Source: Nostoc calcicola FACHB-3891 (lineage in GTDB: Bacteria; Cyanobacteriota; Cyanobacteriia; Cyanobacteriales; Nostocaceae). Taken from it: a stretch of DNA of 64,000 nucleotides. This document shows, in pieces, positions 17,041 through 25,337 of the stretch. The notes below the pieces were generated by a model, which saw nothing but the letters and a program-made list of their open reading frames with translations, had not been told where the DNA came from and searched no databases. The first letter of the stretch is position 1. The number at the start of each line of letters is the position of its first letter. The DNA lies in NCBI RefSeq assembly GCF_014697355.1, contig NZ_JACJRQ010000015.1, positions 1 to 64,000 on the forward strand. The letters are read 5' to 3'. The position numbers and the translations under genes are program-made.

Positions 17041-18096
17041 ATGAAAAAAGTCGTCGTTGGTCTTTCTGGTGGTGTTGACAGTTCCACCGCCGCTGCTATC
17101 CTGCACCATCAGGGTTATGAAGTAATTGGTTTGACTCTTTGGCTGATGAAAGGCAAAGGTCAATGTTGCTCTGAAGGTATGATCGATGCGGCTGGTATCT
17201 GTGAACAACTGGGCATTCCCCACGAAGTTGTGGATATTCGGGATGTCTTCCAAACAAATATTGTCGATTTCTTGGTGAGTGGTTACAGCGCTGGGATCAC
17301 GCCTTTGCCTTGTTCTCAGTGCAATAAAACGGTGAAGTTTGGGCCGATGGTGCAGTATGCCCGCGAACAATTGGGATGCGATCGCATTGCCACTGGTCAT
17401 TATGCCCGAATTAACTATGATGAAGCTACTGGGCGTTACCAATTATTACGGGCTGTTGACCGCAACAAAGACCAGTCTTATTTTCTCTATGATTTGTCTC
17501 AAGATTTGCTAGAGGCGAGTGTATTTCCTTTGGGCGAATTGGAAAAAACTGATACCCGTCGCATCGCTGCTGAATACGGACTCCAAACCGCTGATAAGCC
17601 AGAAAGCCAAGACTTATGCTTAGTGGAAAGTAACGGTTCCATGCGGGCATTTTTGGATAAATATTTAGCTCCCAAAACAGGCGATATTGTGGATACCACA
17701 GGCAAAATTTTGGGACAACATGATGGCGTTCATCACTACACAATCGGACAGCGCAAAGGTTTGGGAATTGCTGCTGCTGAGCCGTTGTATGTGATTGAAT
17801 TAGATGCGGTGAATAATCGAGTTGTTGTTGGCGATCGCACTAAGGTAACTCAGCCAGAATGTACTGTAGGGCGAGTAAATTGGGTTTCTATCGCCGAACC
17901 ATCTACCCCAATTCATGCCGAAGTCCAAATTCGCTATCGTTCCACACCTACACCAGTGACAGTGATTCCTCTGGAAAACTCCCGTGTGCGTTTGGTGTTT
18001 GATGAACCCCAATTCAGCATCACACCCGGACAAGCTGCGGTATGGTATGACGGAGAAAAAGTGTTAGGTGGCGGAATTATCGAACAATTTATCTAA
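17041..18096 (+). CDS. mnmA: tRNA-specific 2-thiouridylase MnmA
   Basis: This 351-residue enzyme installs the 2-thio group on the wobble uridine (U34) of Lys, Glu and Gln tRNAs using ATP and a sulfur relay. The PP-loop SGGVDSS is at residues 9-15. The conserved catalytic cysteines are C94 (in [12 protein letters not shown]) and the Cys in SQDLC. GHYARI and the C-terminal beta-barrel (VRIRYR-like [11 protein letters not shown]) are present. The open frame extends 31 codons upstream, but the protein family begins at [11 protein letters not shown], so the ATG at 17041 is used. It is a monocistronic unit. Confidence 0.96.
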   Translation: MKKVVVGLSGGVDSSTAAAILHHQGYEVIGLTLWLMKGKGQCCSEGMIDAAGICEQLGIPHEVVDIRDVFQTNIVDFLVSGYSAGITPLPCSQCNKTVKFGPMVQYAREQLGCDRIATGHYARINYDEATGRYQLLRAVDRNKDQSYFLYDLSQDLLEASVFPLGELEKTDTRRIAAEYGLQTADKPESQDLCLVESNGSMRAFLDKYLAPKTGDIVDTTGKILGQHDGVHHYTIGQRKGLGIAAAEPLYVIELDAVNNRVVVGDRTKVTQPECTVGRVNWVSIAEPSTPIHAEVQIRYRSTPTPVTVIPLENSRVRLVFDEPQFSITPGQAAVWYDGEKVLGGGIIEQFI

Positions 18097-18125
18097 TGTA
18101 GAGACGTTGCATTGCAACGTCTTTA
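18097..18125 (+). repeat. Hairpin repeat P2 copy 1 (possible mnmA terminator)
   Basis: Following the mnmA stop by a base or so, gtagagacgttgcattgcaa pairs with itself (agacgttgca / tgcaacgtct) and ends in a T-rich run (tttattctt). Copies are at 25184-25213 and 36406-36431. At this site it could work as a rho-independent terminator. Confidence 0.6.
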
Positions 18126-18186
18126 TTCTTACTATCCAAGAAGCGTTAGACAAGGACAAGAAGAAGGAGTAGCTTATATTTCTAGT

Positions 18187-18291
18187 TAGGGACTTCCAGA
18201 AAATAAATTATCCCAAATTATTTGCACATTAGTAGGGGCGCACAGCTGTGCGCCCCTACTAAGGAATATTTTTTTCGTTGGAAGTCCCTTA
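18187..18291. mobile_element. MITE-like element M4, copy A
   Basis: A 105-bp unit bounded by TAGGGACTTCC and GGAAGTCCCTTA inverted ends. Its centre is the palindrome TAGGGGCGCACAGCTGTGCG and its complement (18232-18257). A second unit with the same left end lies at 24397. Confidence 0.65.
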
Positions 18292-18505
18292 CTCGAAACT
18301 TGAGCTTCTCAACTCGGAACGCCAAGACGAGAACTCAGAATGTTGCATGAGAGTCTATAACTTTTGTGTACGCGTTATCTGCTTGGAAGAAAGGGTAAAG
18401 CGGATACATTTTCTACACACAAGGATACTACTTTGACAAAGTTTGCTACAAGTAGTGTGATTTATGATTGTCATAATTAAAACAACTGACTCTCAATCAT
18501 CAATG

Positions 18506-20122
18506 GTGAACTCTACCCTTGTTCTCACACTCTATGTCAACCCTGTAACAGGGAATGATATTAATATCGGTTCCCGGTTAAGTCCGTTCAAAAGCCTCAC
18601 CCGTGCTTTAAAAGTAACTAAAATCCCGACAATCATTCATTTAGCATCTGGCACTTACAGCGTCGCTAGTGGAGAGGTATTTCCCCTAGTTATCCGTGGA
18701 GGAGTGAAGATTGTAGGTAATGAAGCTAACAAAGGAGCAGGGATTGTAATTTCTGGGAGTGGCGAGTATCAAAGTCCCAGCTTTGGAATGCAAAATATCG
18801 CCCTGCTGTTGTTAGAAAATGCCAGTCTTTTAGGTGTAACTGTCACCAATTCCTCAGTAAAAGGTACTGGTGTCTGGATTGAATCAGCTGCACCTACTTT
18901 AGCCAACAATACTTTCAGTAACTGTGGGCGGGAAGGTGTGTTTACCACTGGCGTTGCTAAACCGACAATTTTGGATAATGTATTTGTGCAAAATACTGCC
19001 AGTGGGTTAGTGATGGCAGGTCATAGCCACGGCGAAGTATTGGGGAATGTATTTCAAAGAAATCCTTTGGGAATAGCAATTAGTGATTTTGCAACTCCAG
19101 CGATCGCCAATAACAAATTATCAGAAAATCGCACGGCGATCGCACTTTCTCGCAACGCCCACCCTGTACTGCGTCAAAATCTCATTGCCCAAAACTCCCA
19201 AGGTGGTCTGTTTGTCAATGGTAATGCAGTTCCGGATTTAGGTAGTAGCGAAGATCCCGGTGACAATATATTTCGTGATAATAGTGAATTTGATTTACAC
19301 AATGTCACCACACAAAAGGTTGTTTCTGTAAGTAATCAGTTGAATCCTCGTCTTGTCAAGGGCTTGGTGGAATTGATTGCTCTTAAAGAGGATGCTTTTA
19401 AAGAGGACGCGGGGACACGGGGACGCGGGGACACGGGGAAAGAGGACGCGGGGAATTTAGTACAAATACTCACCGCGTCTTCTTCCCTCTTTGCGTCACC
19501 GCGTCCCCCACTCACCGCGTCTTCTTCCCTCTCCCCGTCTTTTCAACTAAATGGCCATTGGGCAGAACCATTTATTCATGCATTGGTGAGTATGGATTTA
19601 ACTCACGATTTTGCCGATGGTAGCTACCAGCCAGATAAAGCGATGACTCGCGCTGAATATGCGGCTTTAGTGGCGGTTGCTTTTAAGCCAACTGCTAAAC
19701 GCCCAGCACCGGATTTTGTAGATGTATCCCAGGATTTTTGGGCGTATAATGCCATCCAAATTGCGGCTAGGGGTGGCTTTGTTGGCGGATTTAACGATCG
19801 CACTTTCCGCCCCCATCAAAATGTGCAACGGCTACAGGTGATTGTTTCTCTAGTGAATGGACTGGGATTACCACAGGCTGATAACAATGTTTTAGAAGTG
19901 TATAGCGATCGCCATAGGATTCCCGACTATGCCCAAAAAGCTGTTGCTACTGCAACACATAAAAGAATAGTTGTCAACTATCCAGACCCGACACTGCTTG
20001 CACCCTCACGTCCGGCAACATGCGCGGAAGTTGCAGCGATGGTTTATCAGGCATTAGTCGCCATTGGGCGAACACCTGCGATTGAATCAATGAACAGCGA
20101 ACAGTTAGTGGGGGATTTATAG
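18506..20122 (+). CDS. Beta-helix (DUF1565) surface protein with three SLH domains
   Basis: The N-terminal half (about 280 residues) is a DUF1565/right-handed parallel beta-helix: LYVNPVTGNDINIGSRLSPF, then repeated strand motifs such as GVTVTNSSVKGTGVWIESAA and ANNTFSNCGREGVFTTG. The C-terminal half has three S-layer homology domains (HWAEPFIHALVSMDLTHDFA; DFWAYNAIQIAARGGFVGGF; IPDYAQKAVATATHKRIVVN) for attachment to the cell wall. Between them lies a low-complexity stretch encoded by intergenic-type repeat DNA (about 19396-19546). No classical signal peptide is visible at this start; an upstream ATG at 18464 adds 14 residues (MIVIIKTTDSQSS) but no hydrophobic signal. Export is therefore uncertain. 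Confidence 0.8.
   Translation: MNSTLVLTLYVNPVTGNDINIGSRLSPFKSLTRALKVTKIPTIIHLASGTYSVASGEVFPLVIRGGVKIVGNEANKGAGIVISGSGEYQSPSFGMQNIALLLLENASLLGVTVTNSSVKGTGVWIESAAPTLANNTFSNCGREGVFTTGVAKPTILDNVFVQNTASGLVMAGHSHGEVLGNVFQRNPLGIAISDFATPAIANNKLSENRTAIALSRNAHPVLRQNLIAQNSQGGLFVNGNAVPDLGSSEDPGDNIFRDNSEFDLHNVTTQKVVSVSNQLNPRLVKGLVELIALKEDAFKEDAGTRGRGDTGKEDAGNLVQILTASSSLFASPRPPLTASSSLSPSFQLNGHWAEPFIHALVSMDLTHDFADGSYQPDKAMTRAEYAALVAVAFKPTAKRPAPDFVDVSQDFWAYNAIQIAARGGFVGGFNDRTFRPHQNVQRLQVIVSLVNGLGLPQADNNVLEVYSDRHRIPDYAQKAVATATHKRIVVNYPDPTLLAPSRPATCAEVAAMVYQALVAIGRTPAIESMNSEQLVGDL
19396..19546. repeat. G/C-rich tandem repeat inside the SLH-protein gene
   Basis: The array holds gaggacgcggggacacgggg-type units followed by the complementary ccgcgtcttcttccctc units. 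It belongs to the same class as the intergenic repeat at 6532. It keeps the reading frame and encodes a T/R/G/D- and S/P-rich linker. Confidence 0.8.
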
Positions 20123-20150
20123 CGTTTGGAGTTTGGATACAATGCATGGG

Positions 20151-20176
20151 TAGGGGCACACAGCTGTGTGCCCCTA
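20151..20176. repeat. Palindrome TAGGGGCACACAG...
   Basis: A perfect 26-bp palindrome, taggggcacacagctgtgtg plus cccctа-type end, 29 bp after the SLH-protein stop. Similar cores sit at 18232-18257 and inside the P1 family. Confidence 0.75.
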
Positions 20177-20376
20177 CTGCTGTAAATACTGTTCAGTAAA
20201 AAAGAAAACCGTTAAATCACTCCATAGACTCTTGCATCTGAGAAGTTGACAAGTAGAATAGGAAACACTGCCTATTGACTTGACAACTCTAGGAAAAAAG
20301 CCATGTAGTTAAAAGCACGATAGGCTATATGCGATGGGTGAAAAATCTAGACCTATTGCCAAAAGCTAACAGCCCC

Positions 20377-21108
20377 ATGTTAACAACACTTCCAGACACC
20401 TCTGCCAATTTGGCGATCGCGTTATTAATTCACTATAGTTTTGATCTCAGTGGGTATAGTGCCAATGAGTTAGTTGAACGTTGGCAAACGCAATACCCAC
20501 TGAATTGGCTACACCTGGCAGTGATTGAAGCCCTATATCAAGGTCGTTATAAAGCGGTTTCTGTGCAGCAAATCTTAGTATTTTGGCAGCGTCGGGATCA
20601 GGCTACATATCATTTCAACATGGAATTTGAACGAATGATTTGTAGCAAGTTTCCCCAAAGCCTAACCTCATTGGCTGCACCAGCCCTACCGCCAGCCAAG
20701 AAAAACCCCACTTTTGAGAAAGTAACAAAACTTCAATTACCACCTGGGAAAGCTAGTAATGGTCATCAAAGAAGCAATACTACAACTCTACAACTGAACG
20801 GTTACAAACAAAAGACATCTTTAGGTGAAGAAGAAGACAAGCAGGAAGTTAGGGAGAATAAAAGCGCCCTCAAGTCTACCACTGCTGGTGACTCAGCTTC
20901 TTTGGCAACGCTTCAGCTATCGTCTGCTGTTAATCAAAGGCAAACTTCACCAGAAAGTGCATCACCAGTCTCTCATCAACAGCCAAAACTGCTACCACCT
21001 GCGGCTATTCGTCCCCCAATAGGGCAATTTACCCCAGAAAAAAGCGATCGCTCTGAGTCTTTCACGTCTAAACTCAAAGCGATGTCTGGGGAAGGGAGTA
21101 GGGAGTAG
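20377..21108 (+). CDS. Conserved cyanobacterial protein of unknown function
   Basis: The N-terminal 110 residues look folded and well conserved in style (LAIALLIHYSFDLSGYSANE, NWLHLAVIEALYQGRYKAVS, QILVFWQRRDQATYHFNMEF). They are followed by a long Ser/Thr/Gln/Pro-rich, probably disordered tail. I recognise the helical N-terminus as a type seen in cyanobacteria but cannot name a function. The ATG at 20377 (MLTTLPDTSAN) is preferred to an upstream ATG. No signal peptide or membrane helix is visible. The gene stop (tag) is itself embedded in ggagtagggagt repeats, so the tail length may vary between strains. Confidence 0.65.
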   Translation: MLTTLPDTSANLAIALLIHYSFDLSGYSANELVERWQTQYPLNWLHLAVIEALYQGRYKAVSVQQILVFWQRRDQATYHFNMEFERMICSKFPQSLTSLAAPALPPAKKNPTFEKVTKLQLPPGKASNGHQRSNTTTLQLNGYKQKTSLGEEEDKQEVRENKSALKSTTAGDSASLATLQLSSAVNQRQTSPESASPVSHQQPKLLPPAAIRPPIGQFTPEKSDRSESFTSKLKAMSGEGSRE

Positions 21109-21164
21109 GGAGTGGGGAGATGGGGAGATGGGGAGATGAGGGAGATGAGGGAGATGAGGGAGAA
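21100..21164. repeat. Purine-rich tandem repeat gggagat
   Basis: Units gggagtag then ggggagat and gagggagat repeat about eight times directly after (and overlapping) the 3' end of the gene. Confidence 0.8.
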
Positions 21165-21206
21165 TTTTATAAGTTGCTAAATCTTCAGCAATACCGTTGA
21201 TTTTTG

Positions 21207-21515
21207 TAGGACTTACGCACTGTACAAATGCATCGTGGTGTGAATTAACGATGCTCCCGGTTGTTTCAGGCTTTTCTTAATCATCGTGCGATGCCTACGG
21301 CGGTAAACTACGTAAATAAACCATGCTGTAGGGGCACAGCATTGCTGCGCCCTTACGAAAGATGTGGTTTTTAAACTCATAGGACTTACGCAAAAACTTT
21401 CTGAAACTCTTATTTCTTTGTGTCCTTTGCGTCCTTTGCGGTTCGTTTTCTCATAATTTTGCGTAAGTCCTGACTTATCCATATTTAGTATTTATTGTCA
21501 ATGCGTAAGTCCTAT
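21207..21515. mobile_element. MITE-like element M5 copy 1, outer unit
   Basis: The outer ends are taggacttacgca (21207) and tgcgtaagtccta (ending 21515). A second pair of the same ends is nested inside at 21380-21471. The interior also holds tgtaggggcacagcattgct-type palindromic sequence. No coding sequence is seen; an 89-codon minus-strand frame spanning it is a by-product. Confidence 0.65.
21380..21471. mobile_element. MITE-like element M5, nested inner unit
   Basis: A 92-bp unit bounded by taggacttacgcaaaaactt and aattttgcgtaagtcct. It sits inside the outer M5 unit. Confidence 0.65.
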
Positions 21516-21561
21516 TTTGTTGGTTTTTAAAGTGGATTGTAACAAGTGTAAAACACACAAA

Positions 21562-23646
21562 TTATTCCTGAATTCTGACTTCTGAATTCTGAATTCTGTC
21601 AGATATTCCAATTAATTGCTGAAAACGCCCATCTTTAGCAATATCGTCAAAATCTAGATCCGTTGCTGCTTCTTGTTTGTATCTGGGATTAATTTCAATT
21701 GCTTGTTGCAGAGTTACTAAAGATAGTTCTATTTGTCTTTGGAGTGCGTAACAGGCTGCTTTATTGTAATAAGCGCTGGCATAATCTGGTTTAATTTCTA
21801 ATGCTTTATTAAAACTAGCGATTGCTTCATCATCGCGTCCGAGTCTGACTAGAGTATAACCGTATTTATCCAATATTTTGGGAGAATTGGGTTGTAATTC
21901 TAGGGCTTTTTCCAAACAAGAAATTGCTTCTTCATATTGTTCTAATGCTATGAGAGAAAGACCGCGATTCAACCAAGCAACTGCATCGTCAGGCTTGATT
22001 TGTGTAGCTTTATCAAATGAGGCAAAGGCTTGTTGATGCTGTTGTAAATTACCAAAAGCGACACCGCGATCGCACCAAGCTTGATGATAATCTGGTTGTA
22101 TCTGAATAGCTCGGTCATAAGAGGCGATCGCATCTTTGTAGCGTTTCAATCTTCCGAGAGTTAAGCCGCGTTTTAACCAAATAACAGGGTCATCAGGTTG
22201 AATTTTAACTGCTTCGTTGTAAATGGCGATCGCATCTTCATAACGTCTTTCAGAAAACAGCGTATCTCCCTGCTTTACATACTCATCAGCGCTGGATTCA
22301 CGTTCTTGTGGCTGTTCTTCTTTTGTTTCTTCAGCTTCCTCTGGAATAGATGCAGATGTCATCTCAATCAATTCCTGAAGAATGATATCTTTTCTTTGTT
22401 GGGCATCCAATTGTAACTCAGATAGCTGCGAAACAAACTCTGTTTCTAACTTTTCTAGCTTCTCTAAAATCAGAATCTTTTGTTGTTGAGCATTGAATTG
22501 TAATTCTGAGAATTGCGAAGTAAACTCATAACCAGATTTTTCCAAATTCTCAATGATTAACTCTTTAGATTTTTCAGCGTCTACTTGTAATTGAGATAAT
22601 TGAACAGCAAACTCTGACTGCAACGCTGTTAAATTTTCAATAATTTTATTTTTTTGCTCTTGAGCATCCGCCTGTAATTCAGATAGTTTAGATTTTAATT
22701 GATTATCTAATTTTTCAAACGTGACATTTCTCTGCTGTTGAACATCTATTTCTAACTGAGATAATTGAGCAGCAAATTCCGACTGCAATTTCATTAAACT
22801 CTCAAGAATGAGATCTTTTTCCTGTTGAGCATCAGATTGCCATCCAGAAAGTTGAGATGTGAACTCAGACCTTGATAATTCTAAATCAGCAACGGCTAAT
22901 TCTTGCTGTTGTTGTATACCCAATTTTAAATTAGATAGTTCTTCAGACAAACTAGATGCTAATTTTACGAGATTTTCTAGTGCTAAATCTCTTTGTTGTT
23001 GAGCCTCCAACTCTAACTTAGATAACCCAGAAGCAAATTTTAACTCCAAAGATTCTATATTTTCTTGAGACTTTTGAATTTCAGCTTCTAATCTATTTAA
23101 TATCTCTGTTTTAACTAAATCTATATCAGATGTGACAACAGATAAACTTTCTGCCTGATTTTTAATTTTTTCTTGGAGAGCAGTAGTTTCCTGTTCTAAG
23201 TCATAATTTATTTTTTTAGATTCTTGAATCAGATTTTCTGCATCTTGCTTAACAGTAGTTAGCTGATTTTGTAATTTTTCTACTCCCTCTAATTGTTGCA
23301 TTGCTCTATCAACAACTTCCCGGATGATGGCTCGTCGTAATAGCCAAAGTAAAGCAATGATAGCTAGGGGAAATAAACTTAATATAACTAGCCAGATATT
23401 AATTAAAATAGTTGTACGGCTAAAAGCCCTCTTCAAATCAGATTGAACTTGCTTTTCGGCTCGTAATCGCGTTAATTCTTCGCGTTCCTGATTTGATAAC
23501 ACCGCACCAGGAGTTATTGCTGGTTTGGATAGCGGCGCGGATTGTCCACTAGCAATACTAGCAGGTAGTAGTAAAGGTAAAAAGATAATAGCGCTTTTGA
23601 CAAATAAAGCGAAAATAGCTTGATTTTTGCTCTTCATAACAACCAT
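21562..23646 (-). CDS. Membrane-anchored coiled-coil protein with TPR repeats
   Basis: The 694-residue protein has an N-terminal signal/anchor (IFALFVKSAIIFLPLLLPAS), a second transmembrane helix (ILINIWLVILSLFPLAIIAL, about residues 78-100), a long coiled coil (about 120-450) and six tetratricopeptide repeats (from EYVKQGDTLFSERRYEDAIA to LEIKPDYASAYYNKAACYAL). The closing motif DLDFDDIAKDGRFQQLIG is typical of cyanobacterial TPR proteins. Within the coiled coil a roughly 29-residue unit (LSQLxxDAQQxKxxIIENLxK) is repeated about eight times. It is a likely scaffold for protein-protein contacts at the membrane; its partner is unknown. It starts at ATG 23646; an in-frame ATG lies three codons later. 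Confidence 0.8.
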   Translation of the reverse strand: MVVMKSKNQAIFALFVKSAIIFLPLLLPASIASGQSAPLSKPAITPGAVLSNQEREELTRLRAEKQVQSDLKRAFSRTTILINIWLVILSLFPLAIIALLWLLRRAIIREVVDRAMQQLEGVEKLQNQLTTVKQDAENLIQESKKINYDLEQETTALQEKIKNQAESLSVVTSDIDLVKTEILNRLEAEIQKSQENIESLELKFASGLSKLELEAQQQRDLALENLVKLASSLSEELSNLKLGIQQQQELAVADLELSRSEFTSQLSGWQSDAQQEKDLILESLMKLQSEFAAQLSQLEIDVQQQRNVTFEKLDNQLKSKLSELQADAQEQKNKIIENLTALQSEFAVQLSQLQVDAEKSKELIIENLEKSGYEFTSQFSELQFNAQQQKILILEKLEKLETEFVSQLSELQLDAQQRKDIILQELIEMTSASIPEEAEETKEEQPQERESSADEYVKQGDTLFSERRYEDAIAIYNEAVKIQPDDPVIWLKRGLTLGRLKRYKDAIASYDRAIQIQPDYHQAWCDRGVAFGNLQQHQQAFASFDKATQIKPDDAVAWLNRGLSLIALEQYEEAISCLEKALELQPNSPKILDKYGYTLVRLGRDDEAIASFNKALEIKPDYASAYYNKAACYALQRQIELSLVTLQQAIEINPRYKQEAATDLDFDDIAKDGRFQQLIGISDRIQNSEVRIQE

Positions 23647-24039
23647 CTCAATCTTTTGGTCAGTTCTTGAAGCGGCGTGCCTCTCTCCAATCTATAACAA
23701 AATTAAGTAGTAATCTGGTGAAATATACTAAAGGGTAGGCATTGAGTCCATCCTCTCACACTTGATATCTCAGTAACTACTACTTTTGGGATATCTAATT
23801 TTTTACATTATCTACTGAAGATGGGGGTGGGGAATAGGAAGTGAGGAGTGGGGTATGGGCTAAAATTTATCCAAATAGAATAAAGGCTTGAGTCGTGAGA
23901 ATTCAGTTGTGTATTAGAGTATGGTTGGCGGATAAATAAACAGTGAAATACCACACCAGTTACAATTTGCCAGACTCTTAATTCTGATTTCTGGATTCTG
24001 GATTCTGAATTTTTCTTCAATTAACAAAGGCGGTAGGAA
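23647..24039. other. Intergenic region with degenerate repeats
   Basis: There is no gene. It contains a purine-rich patch (gatgggggtggggaatagga, 23820 onward) and a short heptamer array (ttctgatttctggattctgg, near 23983-24009). Promoters for the divergent flanking genes must lie here but none stands out. Confidence 0.4.
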
Positions 24040-24300
24040 ATGAGTCGCATCAATCCTTATACACTGCAAATGCAGATTACCCGAATGTTTGAGCAAGGAC
24101 AATCATTCTTTGCCACAACCAAAGTACAGGAATGGTTGAAAGAACGTAAACACAATCCACTAGATTATGATATTATTTTTCATCAAAAACCTGCCCCTCC
24201 TGGTTCAAAACAAGTGATAGCAGTGGAAATTGAATTACGCCGTAAGGATGGACAACCTGTAGATCCCTGGTTGCAAGAACAAGCTAACCTTCATGGGTGA
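24040..24300 (+). CDS. Small conserved protein of unknown function
   Basis: The 86-residue protein (MSRINPYTLQMQITRMFEQG) contains KVQEWLKERKHNPLDYDIIF and a beta-rich end (VIAVEIELRRKDGQPVDPWL). It is of a size and composition common among conserved cyanobacterial hypotheticals. No motif points to a function. The start is preceded by GGTAGGAA about 4 nt upstream, a plausible Shine-Dalgarno. It appears to be monocistronic. Confidence 0.6.
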   Translation: MSRINPYTLQMQITRMFEQGQSFFATTKVQEWLKERKHNPLDYDIIFHQKPAPPGSKQVIAVEIELRRKDGQPVDPWLQEQANLHG

Positions 24301-24396
24301 TCCGATTTTGGATTTTGGATTTTAGATTTTGGATCGTGGAAGAGTTAGTAAATCATCGCTAGATATTGGAGGTAAATTGTAACGAATATCGTTATT
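24301..24396. repeat. ttggatt heptamer array
   Basis: Near 24303-24334, ttttggattttggattttag repeats a 7-8 bp unit directly after the small gene. The rest up to 24396 shows nothing. Confidence 0.55.
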
Positions 24397-24474
24397 TAGG
24401 GACTTCCAGCAAATAAATTATCTCAAATTATTTTTAGATTTGTAGGGTGCGTTAGCGTTTCGCGTAACGCACTC
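24397..24474. mobile_element. MITE-like element M4 copy B, right part missing
   Basis: It starts tagggacttccagcaaataa, as in copy A at 18187, and leads into the palindromic unit gggtgcgttagcg ... cgtaacgcactc. It is interrupted at a TA by the IS630-type MITE; the expected right end ggaagtcccta is not found after it. Confidence 0.55.
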
Positions 24475-24581
24475 TACTGGACTGACACGACTAAAATGAT
24501 GCAATAGATTTTTGAGGTCTTGATAGAAAACAAGGTTTTTGATTTTTGCTAATGCACTATTTTAGCTGTGTCAGTCCACTA
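24475..24581. mobile_element. IS630-type MITE (107 bp)
   Basis: The left end is TACTGGACTGACACGAC; the right end, read on the minus strand, is TAGTGGACTGACACAGC. These are inverted ends of about 30 bp with TA at both tips. The right end is nearly identical to the IS end at 87-116. There is no coding capacity. Confidence 0.7.
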
Positions 24582-24625
24582 CGTATCTGTTCAAAAATCA
24601 AATAGTAGTCCTATAGAAATTTGGT

Positions 24626-25162
24626 ATGAATAGTAACACTCGTTTACAGATGATTTTAACAGATACACCTATTGATACAGTATTACCTGCGATCGCTCAA
24701 CTAAATTTACCTAACTGGTGGTTAGCCGGAGGTGCAGTCAGAAACACAGTTTGGCGTTCAATTTTTGGCGAACATTGTGGCTTAGGTATTAAAGATTTTG
24801 ATATTGCATTTTTTGATATCGAAGGAAATCGTTCCCAGGAACTAACAGCAAAGGCAAATCTCACAGAACAATTTACTCATGAGCAATTTGATGTCAAAAA
24901 TCAAGCTAGTTTCGCTCGTTGGCGCCTTGGTTCGAGACCCTACATCAGTACAGAAGATGGTATTACAGATTGGTTACACACTGCTACTGCTGTGGGAGTC
25001 CGACTAGATGCACAAGGCCAATGGCAATTTTTCACTCCCTACGGGTTAGATGACCTGTTTGCTGGCATTATTCGGCCTACACCAGCACATACTCATAATA
25101 TTGATGCCCACAATAAGGCCTCTGGGTTTTTGTCAAAGTGTCCTTATCTGCGGTTGGCGTAA
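24626..25162 (+). CDS. Nucleotidyltransferase-fold protein (COG3575-type)
   Basis: The 178-residue protein resembles small nucleotidyltransferase-like proteins: WWLAGGAVRNTVWRSIFG supplies the G-G/S-like helix, and IKDFDIAFFDIE the DxD-like metal-binding acidic pair. VKNQASFARWRLGSRPYIST and TATAVGVRLDAQGQWQFFTP follow, as in that family. The family's substrate is unknown. The usual C-terminus appears slightly shortened or altered (KASGFLSKCPYLRLA), but the typical length is close to this. It starts at ATG 24626, with no strong Shine-Dalgarno. Confidence 0.75.
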   Translation: MNSNTRLQMILTDTPIDTVLPAIAQLNLPNWWLAGGAVRNTVWRSIFGEHCGLGIKDFDIAFFDIEGNRSQELTAKANLTEQFTHEQFDVKNQASFARWRLGSRPYISTEDGITDWLHTATAVGVRLDAQGQWQFFTPYGLDDLFAGIIRPTPAHTHNIDAHNKASGFLSKCPYLRLA

Positions 25163-25183
25163 AAGTTACGGTGTTGGTGACCA

Positions 25184-25213
25184 GATGTAGAGACGTTGCA
25201 ATGCAACGTCTCT
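25184..25213 (+). repeat. Hairpin repeat P2 copy 2 (possible terminator)
   Basis: The arms gtagagacgttgca and tgcaacgtctct are followed by caattttttag, a T-tract, 22 bp after the nucleotidyltransferase stop. It has good terminator geometry. Confidence 0.6.
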
Positions 25214-25337
25214 CAATTTTTTAGTACGGAATGGCAATGTTAATAATTTTCTACGTATTGGGAATAATTAAAATAGAACCCCTTTCGGGACAGAACGGGG
25301 GGTGATGCAAATTTTATAACTTTATAATCAAAAATCA

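Noticed and set aside
25276..25306. Possible riboswitch or hairpin leader before the multi-kinase gene
   Set aside because: Only a weak five-base stem (acccc/ggggt) with a long loop; no known riboswitch consensus.
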